The notes beneath the pieces are model-generated. The model did not search any database, was not told where the DNA came from, and worked only from the letters and a program-made list of their open reading frames with translations. Positions 1 to 4,965 of a DNA stretch of 14,655 bases are shown here, piece after piece. Numbering within the stretch: position 1 is the first letter of the stretch; the number at the start of each line of letters is the position of its first letter. A program made the position numbers and the translations under genes. The DNA lies in NCBI GenBank assembly GCA_034435615.1, contig DAOTWZ010000030.1, positions 1 to 14,655 of the forward strand, given 5' to 3'. The DNA is from H17-190 sp034435615 (GTDB lineage: Bacteria; Chloroflexota; Dehalococcoidia; SM23-28-2; HRBIN24).

Positions 1-73
1 TGGGCGGTAGAGGACTCGAACCTCTGACCTCAGCGATGTCAACGCTGCGCTCTGCCCACTGAGCTAACCGCCC
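1..73 (-). tRNA. tRNA-Val (anticodon GAC)
   Basis: Read on the minus strand, this folds into a full cloverleaf. The acceptor stem GGGCGGT pairs perfectly with ACCGCCC. The D arm is GCTC/GAGC with an 8-nt loop. The anticodon stem CAGCG/CGCTG carries the loop TTGACAT, the variable loop is 5 nt, and the T arm AGAGG/CCTCT has the loop TTCGAGT. The anticodon GAC (plus-strand 38-40) reads valine GTC/GTT codons, and the discriminator base is A, as expected for tRNA-Val. The discriminator is window base 1, so whether CCA is encoded cannot be seen. The gene lies 46 nt downstream of purE on the same strand and may be cotranscribed with it or have its own promoter inside the purE end. Confidence 0.96.
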
Positions 74-92
74 ACCCAGCAAGATGGTAGCA

Positions 93-110
93 ACCGGGCG
101 AAGGCCCGGT
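93..110 (-). terminator. Hairpin between purE and tRNA-Val, possible terminator or processing stem
   Basis: A perfect 7-bp inverted repeat (ACCGGGC/GCCCGGT) surrounds a 4-nt loop, starting 9 nt after the purE stop. The stem is GC-rich, as expected for an intrinsic terminator. However, the minus-strand sequence after it (TTGCTACCATC) has no real U-tract, so efficient termination is doubtful. It could be a weak terminator, an mRNA 3'-end stabilising stem, or simply a spacer hairpin before the tRNA. Confidence 0.4.
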
Positions 111-119
111 CAAGGCGGC

Positions 120-572
120 CTAGCCGCCCGCCAGCTCCTTGCGGTAGGCTATGAGGGCCTCCCGCACCGCCTCGTCCTGGAGGGCCAGGATGGCGGCGGC
201 GTAGAGAGCGGCGTTGCGGGCGCCGTCTATCCCCACCGAGGCCACGGGCACCCCGGGCGGCATCTGGGCGATGGAGAGGAGGGAGTCCAGCCCTCCCAGG
301 GCGGAGCGCGCCAGGGGGACGCCGATTACCGGCAGGGTGGTCCAGGCGGCGATGACGCCCGGCAGGTGGGCGGCCATGCCGGCGGCGGCGATGACCACCT
401 TCACGCCACGGCCCGGCGCCGCCAGGGCGAACTCCCGCACCTTCTCCGGGGTGCGGTGGGCGGACATGACGTGCACCTCGCACTCGATGCCCAGGCGGTC
501 CAGGGTCTTCTGGGCCTCCTCCACCTGGGGCAGGTCCGACTGCGAACCGACGACGATGGCTACCTGTGCCAC
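120..572 (-). CDS. purE: PurE, N5-carboxyaminoimidazole ribonucleotide mutase (class I)
   Basis: A cytosolic enzyme of de novo purine synthesis that converts N5-CAIR to CAIR. The 150-residue length is typical of bacterial class I PurE. Visible motifs are GSQSD (residues 9-13, phosphate/nucleotide binding), SAHRTPE (37-43, with the conserved His39), GMAAHLPGV (65-73) and LLSIAQMPPGVPVA (98-111). The start is GTG at 572, chosen because a strong GGGAGGTG ribosome binding site lies 4 nt upstream and no ATG fits the family N-terminus. It is the last protein gene of the guaA-to-purE block, 34 nt after purD. Class I PurE normally needs PurK to make its substrate. PurK is not in this window, so it must be elsewhere or the enzyme uses AIR plus CO2; the sequence cannot decide this. 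Confidence 0.96.
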   Translation of the reverse strand: MAQVAIVVGSQSDLPQVEEAQKTLDRLGIECEVHVMSAHRTPEKVREFALAAPGRGVKVVIAAAGMAAHLPGVIAAWTTLPVIGVPLARSALGGLDSLLSIAQMPPGVPVASVGIDGARNAALYAAAILALQDEAVREALIAYRKELAGG

Positions 573-576
573 TCTT

Positions 577-584
577 CACCTCCC
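577..584 (-). promoter_or_regulatory. Ribosome binding site deciding the purE GTG start
   Basis: On the minus strand, GGGAGGTG stands 4 nt before the GTG at 572 and is a near-perfect anti-Shine-Dalgarno match. It supports GTG as the true purE start and shows that purE has its own strong initiation site after purD. Confidence 0.75.
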
Positions 585-606
585 GTATTCGAAATGCTCT
601 CTCGGC

Positions 607-1887
607 TCAGCCCAGGACGGCGTCCTGGCTGGGTGCGGCGATGTCCTTTCGGTAGTGGGCGCGGCTGAAGTGGATATGCTGGACGGCCCGGTAGGCCTTG
701 GCCCGCGCCTCCACCAGCGTCGGTGCCAGGGCCACCACCGTCAGCACGCGGCCGCCAGCCGTCACCACCGTGCCGTCCTCCCGCAGGGCGGTGCCGGCGT
801 GGAAGACCAGCACCTCACCCTCCACGGCGCCCAGGCCGTAGATGGGGAAGCCCGTCCGGTACTCGTCCGGGTAGCCGCCGGAGGCCATCACCACGCCCAC
901 GCAGGCGTCGGTGCTCCATTCCACCGCCGCCTCGTGTAGGCGGCCGTTGGCCGTGGCCCACAGGACGTCCAACAGATCGCTCTTGAGACGGGGCAGCAGC
1001 ACCTGCGTCTCCGGGTCGCCGAAGCGACAGTTGTATTCCAGCACCCTGGGGCCGTCCGCCGTCACCATGAGCCCGGGGTAGATGACGCCACGGTAGCTGA
1101 CACCCTCGGCGGCCAGGGCCCGCACCGTGGCCTCCGTCACCTGCTCGTGGATGAAGCGCTCCGTCGCCTCGTCCAGCCAGAGGGCAGGGCTGTAAGCGCC
1201 CATGCCGCCGGTGTTGGGCCCCTCGTCGCCGTCCAGCGCCCGCTTGTAGTCGCAGGCGAAGGGCATGGGCACCACCGTGCGGCCATCGGTGAAGGCATGG
1301 GCGGAGACCTCCCGCCCCGTGAGCCGCTCCTCGATGACGACGGTGCGGCCGGCCTCCCCCAACGTCCCTTCCTGCATCAACTGGTCTATGACGGCCAGGG
1401 CTTCCTCCTTCGTCTCGCAGACGAAGGAGCCTTTGCCCCCGGCCAGACCATCGGCCTTCACCACGGGGACGCCGGGCAGGGAGGCCACGTAGTCCCGGGC
1501 GTCCAGGCGGGAGGTGAAGACGGCGGAGCGCGCATGAGGGATGCCGTAGCGCGCCATCAGCCCCTTGGCCCAGCCCTTGGACGCCTCGATGCGGGCGCCC
1601 TCCTCCCGCGGCCCGAAGACGGCGATCCCCTCTGCCTCCAGACGGTCGGCCAGGCCGGCGGCCAGAGGGGCCTCCGGACCCACCACCACCAGGTCCACCC
1701 GGTGCTCCTTCGCCGCCCGCACCATACCCTCGATATCGCTCAGCTTCACGTCCAGGTTGGTGGCTATGGCGGCGGTGCCGCCGTTGCCCGGCGCCACGAA
1801 GAGCTCCCCCAGCCGGGGCGACTGCCTCAGCTTCCAGGCGATGGCGTGCTCGCGGCCGCCAGAGCCTACCACCAGGACGCGCATCAT
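607..1887 (-). CDS. purD: PurD, phosphoribosylamine-glycine ligase (GAR synthetase)
   Basis: An ATP-grasp enzyme that joins phosphoribosylamine and glycine, the second step of de novo purine synthesis. The 426 residues match the family. The N-terminal Rossmann-like domain begins RVLVVGSGGREHAIAWKL (3-20). The ATP-grasp region includes VVKADGLAGGKG (142-153), PNTGGMGAYSP (224-234) and EYNCRFGDPETQ (284-295), the last carrying metal/ATP-binding Glu, Asn and Glu residues. The loop has GLAGGKG rather than the commoner GLAAGKG, a conservative change. The start is the first of two tandem ATGs (1887, 1884). It forms an ATGA overlap with the stop of the upstream osmC-like gene, so translation is probably coupled. 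A GGAGGT lies 12 nt upstream, far from ideal. The reading frame stays open upstream to 2310, but that part is a shadow of the osmC-like gene. Confidence 0.97.
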   Translation of the reverse strand: MMRVLVVGSGGREHAIAWKLRQSPRLGELFVAPGNGGTAAIATNLDVKLSDIEGMVRAAKEHRVDLVVVGPEAPLAAGLADRLEAEGIAVFGPREEGARIEASKGWAKGLMARYGIPHARSAVFTSRLDARDYVASLPGVPVVKADGLAGGKGSFVCETKEEALAVIDQLMQEGTLGEAGRTVVIEERLTGREVSAHAFTDGRTVVPMPFACDYKRALDGDEGPNTGGMGAYSPALWLDEATERFIHEQVTEATVRALAAEGVSYRGVIYPGLMVTADGPRVLEYNCRFGDPETQVLLPRLKSDLLDVLWATANGRLHEAAVEWSTDACVGVVMASGGYPDEYRTGFPIYGLGAVEGEVLVFHAGTALREDGTVVTAGGRVLTVVALAPTLVEARAKAYRAVQHIHFSRAHYRKDIAAPSQDAVLG

Positions 1888-2414
1888 GACGACTTCTTGA
1901 CCTCCGAGGTGACGGGGATGGGGTTGGAGAGGGCGAAGACGGCGGGACAGCGGGCCATGGCCTCCTCGCGGGCCGCCTCCAGCTCGGCGGCGCTGGCGTC
2001 CGTCTCCACCTCTATGCTGAAGGTTACGCCCTGGACGGCCGGCGCCTCCGATACACCGAAGACCCGGCCGAAGTCCAGCTGGCACTCGCCGCGTGCCACC
2101 AGTCGCCGCAGTTCGATACCCCGAGCGGAGGCGGCCGCCACGAAGGTGCCGGTGAAGCAGGAGAGCAGGCCCAGGACGCACAGGTGCAGCGGGCCGGCGC
2201 GGGAGCCCTTCCCCCCCATGAAGCTGGGCGAATCGAGCTCCAGTCGCAGCTCTCCCTGCTCGTATTTGGCCACTACGCTCATCTGGGGGCCCGTCGGGTC
2301 GGTGTGCCACTCCAGTTCGCCACGGTTCAGACGCTGGCCCCGGGCCGGGTCTCGCCGGATGGCCTCCGCCTCGCGGGCGATGGCGTCCAGGTCTACGTTG
2401 TTGATGATGGCCAT
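1884..2414 (-). CDS. OsmC/Ohr-family protein
   Basis: A 176-residue member of the OsmC/Ohr fold, whose characterised members reduce organic hydroperoxides through a pair of reactive cysteines. The likely pair here is Cys86 (in LLSCFTGTF, on the central helix) and Cys156 (in ARCPAVFALSN, matching the family's second-Cys CP motif). The preceding GGKGSRAGPLHL segment (68-78) corresponds to the family's GxNP-like substrate-loop region but is divergent. An N-terminal region of about 45 residues precedes the OsmC core. ATG 2414 is preceded on the minus strand by GAGGGGGT, 6 nt upstream. The gene follows the TfoX-like gene by 17 nt and overlaps purD by ATGA. A TAGAAT -10-like hexamer sits inside the TfoX-gene tail, but I see no -35, so cotranscription from guaA is the simpler reading. 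Many OsmC-like proteins are not peroxidases, so the substrate is unknown. Confidence 0.88.
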   Translation of the reverse strand: MAIINNVDLDAIAREAEAIRRDPARGQRLNRGELEWHTDPTGPQMSVVAKYEQGELRLELDSPSFMGGKGSRAGPLHLCVLGLLSCFTGTFVAAASARGIELRRLVARGECQLDFGRVFGVSEAPAVQGVTFSIEVETDASAAELEAAREEAMARCPAVFALSNPIPVTSEVKKSS

Positions 2415-2431
2415 GGCCTTACCCCCTCGAC

Positions 2432-2791
2432 CTATATTCTAGAGGGACGACGACGCCGGCGGCGAACCCCTCTCCGCTCTCGCTGCGGCCCTTCGGCCAG
2501 GACGCCCTCGTAGGCGGCACGGGCCAGGGGAAAGACAGGGCCGGCGGCGGCCATGCCCTCCGGCACCTCCACCCAACGCCCGAAGGGGACGCCCGGCCGC
2601 AGGTAGAAGGGCCGGGCGCCCGGCAGGGCCAGCGCCTCCCCGTACTCCCGGCCGGGCAAGCGCAGGACCAGGTAGCCACCGTAGGCGAAGGCGAACATGC
2701 GGCCACCGACCAGGAAGCAGTCGGCCCCGAACATGCGGCGCACGTAGACCTCCGGCAGCGAACACAGAAAGGCTACTACCTCCGGCCTCAT
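2432..2791 (-). CDS. TfoX N-terminal-domain (TfoX/Sxy-like) protein
   Basis: A small protein of 119 residues resembling the stand-alone TfoX N-terminal domain. The recognisable core runs VRRMFGADCFLVGGRMFAFA (17-36), then a strand GYLVLRLPG (39-47), PFYLRPG (61-67), WVEVPEGM (73-80) and a last helix PLARAAYEGVLAE (88-100). In gamma-proteobacteria TfoX/Sxy controls competence. Stand-alone N-domain proteins in other phyla have no established role, so no competence function is claimed. ATG 2791 overlaps the stop of the upstream VOC gene as ATGA and has no Shine-Dalgarno sequence, which implies translational coupling. The C-terminus (residues about 104-119) is strikingly Arg-rich, with codons (GTT, several CGT, TCT, AGA, ATA) unlike the GC3-rich body. 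It could be a nucleic-acid-binding tail or a drifted end. The stop is TAG at 2432-2434. Confidence 0.8.
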   Translation of the reverse strand: MRPEVVAFLCSLPEVYVRRMFGADCFLVGGRMFAFAYGGYLVLRLPGREYGEALALPGARPFYLRPGVPFGRWVEVPEGMAAAGPVFPLARAAYEGVLAEGPQRERRGVRRRRRRPSRI

Positions 2792-3162
2792 GGGCGGCGA
2801 AGGGGCCGTGCGAAGCTGAGCTGATGGCCGTCCGGGTCCGTCAAGTGGAAGTAGCGCTCCCCCCACTCGGCGTCCCGGGGCGGTGCCTCCGGTCGCAGGC
2901 CCAGCGCCAGGGCCCGCTGGTACAGGGCGTCCACATCCGAGACGTAGAAGATGAGGCGGCCCCACCAGGCCCACCGTCGCTCCCGGGGCTGCAACGTCAG
3001 GTTCAGATAGTTGGGGCCGACCCTGAAGCTGGTGAAGCTGGCCTCCTCGCCGCCGTAGAGGAGATGGAAGCCCAAGGAGAGGTAGAAACGGACGGCCCGG
3101 GCCATGTCATGGGTGGCCAGCGTCACTGCCGATATGGACTCGATGCGCGGCTCCTCCGTCAC
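2788..3162 (-). CDS. VOC-superfamily (glyoxalase/bleomycin-resistance fold) protein
   Basis: A single protein of 124 residues with the two-repeat vicinal-oxygen-chelate architecture. The first beta-alpha unit is ISAVTLATHDMARAVRFYLSLGF (10-32). The second begins LIFYVSDVDALYQRALALGL (70-89) and ends in the hallmark TDPDGHQLSF (108-117). The positions that usually hold metal ligands look replaced: Ala/Ser at the start of strand 1, Gly/Arg before LIFYVSD, and Ser116 where metal-dependent members have Glu. It may therefore be a metal-free ligand-binding VOC protein rather than a dioxygenase or glyoxalase I. The start is GTG 3162, the only codon that keeps the first strand intact. The upstream Shine-Dalgarno is poor (GCGGGGACACC). 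It follows guaA by 19 nt and overlaps the TfoX-like gene by 4 nt. The ligand is unknown. Confidence 0.85.
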   Translation of the reverse strand: MTEEPRIESISAVTLATHDMARAVRFYLSLGFHLLYGGEEASFTSFRVGPNYLNLTLQPRERRWAWWGRLIFYVSDVDALYQRALALGLRPEAPPRDAEWGERYFHLTDPDGHQLSFARPLRRP

Positions 3163-3181
3163 GGTGTCCCCGCGGCCGCCC

Positions 3182-4855
3182 TCACTCCCACTCTATGGTG
3201 CCCGGCGGCTTGGAGGTGATATCGTAGACAACGCGGTTGACGCCCGGCACCTCGTTGACGATGCGGCTGGCGATCCTGGCCAGGACGTCGTAGGGGAGGC
3301 GGGCCCAGTCAGCCGTCATGGCGTCCTCGGCGGTGACGGCCCGCACCGCCACGGCGTAGCCGTAGGTGCGGTAGTCGCCCATGACTCCCACGGACTTGGT
3401 GTCCGTAAGGACGGCGAAGGACTGCCAGAGCTGGCGGTAGAGGCCAGCCGCCTTCACCTCGTCCATGACGATCCAGTCGCAGGCCCGCAGCATCTCCAGC
3501 TTCTCCCGCGTCACCTCGCCAATGATACGAATGGCCAGGCCCGGGCCGGGAAAGGGCTGTCGGTAGACCATCTCCTCGGGGAGCCCCAGCTCCAGTCCCA
3601 CCCGTCGCACCTCGTCCTTGAACAGGTAGCGCAGGGGCTCCAGTAGCTGGAAGGCCATGTTCTTGGGCAGGCCGCCCACGTTGTGGTGGGTCTTGATCTT
3701 GGCGGCCGCCCCGGAGCCGGCAGCGCTCTCAATGACGTCCGGGTAGGTGGTTCCCTGGGCTATGAAGTCGAAGTGGCCCAGACGGGCCGCCTCCCGCTCA
3801 AAGACCTGGATGAAGGTCTCGCCGATGATGCGCCGCTTCTCTTCGGGGTCGGTGACGCCCCGCAGCCGCTCCAGGAAGTGCTCCGAGGCGTCCACGTAGA
3901 CCAGGGGTATGCGGAGGTGACGCCGGAAGGTGTCCTGCACTCGCTCCGGCTCCTCACGGCGCAGGAGGCCGTTGTTGACGAAGATGCAGGTGAGCTGGTC
4001 GCCCACCGCCCGGTGGACCAGGGCCGCCGTCACCGCCGAATCGACGCCCCCGGAGAGGGCGCACAGCACCCGGCTTCTCCCCACCTGCTGGCGGATGCTG
4101 GCCACCGCCTCGGCGATGAAGTTGCCAGGCGTCCAGTCTCCCTGGCAGCCGCAGACGCGGTAGAGGAAGTTGCGGATGATCTCCTTCCCCAGAGGGGTGT
4201 GGACCACCTCCGGGTGGAACTGGAGGCCTATGAGACCCCGTTCGTCGGCCATGACGGCCGCCGCCGAGTTGTCGGAATGGGCGAGGCGCCGGAAGCCTGG
4301 AGGCAGCTCCACCACCCGGTCGCCGTGAGACATCCAGACCGGGAAGGAGCGGGGCAGGCCGACGAAGATGGGACACTCCGGCTCCTCCACCTGGAGGACG
4401 GCGTGGCCGTACTCCCGCCGCTCCGAGGGAGCCACCCGACCGCCCAACTGGTGGGCCAGCAACTGCATGCCGTAGCAGATGCCCAGTACAGGCAGACCGG
4501 AACGGAAGACGTAGTCCGGGGCCAGGGGTGCCCCCGGCTCGTAGACAGAGGCCGGCCCGCCGGAGAGGATAAAGCCCCTGGGGTTCAGCCGCCGCACCTC
4601 CTCCCACGGGGCGTCAGGAGGCAACAGCTCGCAGTAGACGTGGCACTCCCGCACGCGGCGGGCGATGAGCATGCTATACTGGGAACCAAAGTCCAGCACC
4701 ACTACCGTCTCCGGACGGACCGGTGAGGGCTGGACGCCGGCCGAGGGGGCCTCCCCTTCCCGCTCTCGGGCGATCTCCAGGTAGGTGGAGACCTCGAGGT
4801 CGTCGGAGGTGGGGACGCGGTGGGTAGTCTCGGACTCTACCTCGGCCTGGGTCAT
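3182..4855 (-). CDS. guaA: GuaA, GMP synthase (glutamine-hydrolysing)
   Basis: Converts XMP to GMP with ATP and glutamine. From ATG 4855 the protein has 557 residues. The class I amidotransferase domain starts at VVVLDFGSQY (51-60), with nucleophile Cys127 in GICYGMQ and His214/Glu216 in FHPE completing the triad. The ATP-pyrophosphatase domain carries the P-loop SGGVDS (268-273). The C-terminal dimerisation/XMP domain contains PFPGPGLAIRI (434-444) and ends with the family signature TSKPPGTIEWE. The N-terminus has about 35-40 residues more than usual (Glu/Ser/Thr-rich, GC3-rich codons). GTG 4894 also opens this frame but lies inside the promoter spacer, so ATG 4855 is preferred. An internal GTG near residue 52 with GGAG upstream is another possible start. 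It leads the left operon. Confidence 0.95.
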   Translation of the reverse strand: MTQAEVESETTHRVPTSDDLEVSTYLEIAREREGEAPSAGVQPSPVRPETVVVLDFGSQYSMLIARRVRECHVYCELLPPDAPWEEVRRLNPRGFILSGGPASVYEPGAPLAPDYVFRSGLPVLGICYGMQLLAHQLGGRVAPSERREYGHAVLQVEEPECPIFVGLPRSFPVWMSHGDRVVELPPGFRRLAHSDNSAAAVMADERGLIGLQFHPEVVHTPLGKEIIRNFLYRVCGCQGDWTPGNFIAEAVASIRQQVGRSRVLCALSGGVDSAVTAALVHRAVGDQLTCIFVNNGLLRREEPERVQDTFRRHLRIPLVYVDASEHFLERLRGVTDPEEKRRIIGETFIQVFEREAARLGHFDFIAQGTTYPDVIESAAGSGAAAKIKTHHNVGGLPKNMAFQLLEPLRYLFKDEVRRVGLELGLPEEMVYRQPFPGPGLAIRIIGEVTREKLEMLRACDWIVMDEVKAAGLYRQLWQSFAVLTDTKSVGVMGDYRTYGYAVAVRAVTAEDAMTADWARLPYDVLARIASRIVNEVPGVNRVVYDITSKPPGTIEWE

Positions 4856-4871
4856 GGCTATTTTATGACCT

Positions 4872-4901
4872 ATGCTACAGCACGACCCGGTCACGTGTCA
4901 A
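4872..4901 (-). promoter_or_regulatory. Putative sigma-70-type promoter for the guaA-to-purE operon
   Basis: On the minus strand a perfect -35 box TTGACA (plus 4896-4901) is followed after 18 nt by TAGCAT (plus 4872-4877, 4 of 6 matches to TATAAT). Transcription would begin near 4865, about 10 nt before the guaA ATG at 4855. That gives a very short leader with no room for a riboswitch. It lies in an AT-richer pocket between the two divergent blocks. A CACGTG palindrome falls in the spacer. Confidence 0.6.
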
Positions 4902-4965
4902 CCGATAAATCTCTTTAGCAGAACCACCGTCCAGGAGCCGCCTGGCCCAGACGAAAGGTGAAGAG

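Noticed and set aside
1888..2310. Upstream in-frame extension of purD making a 567-residue protein
   Set aside because: The extension shows no family similarity and lies wholly within the osmC-like gene in another frame; PurD normally starts at RVLVVGSGGREHA.
2435..2440. TAGAAT on the minus strand as a -10 box for osmC
   Set aside because: No convincing -35 lies 16-19 nt upstream (the region is GC-rich coding), and operon spacing makes it unnecessary. It is kept only as a remark.
4856..4894. GTG 4894 as the guaA start
   Set aside because: It falls in the spacer of the predicted promoter, so it would not be on the mRNA, and it has no ribosome binding site.
4892..4897. CACGTG palindrome in the guaA promoter spacer as an operator
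   Set aside because: The symmetry does not extend beyond six bases, so there is no evidence for a regulator site.
4931..4945. CCAGG-AGCCG-CCTGG hairpin upstream of the acylase gene
   Set aside because: Only 5 bp, without flanking extension or an obvious regulatory partner; in GC-rich DNA such stems occur by chance.
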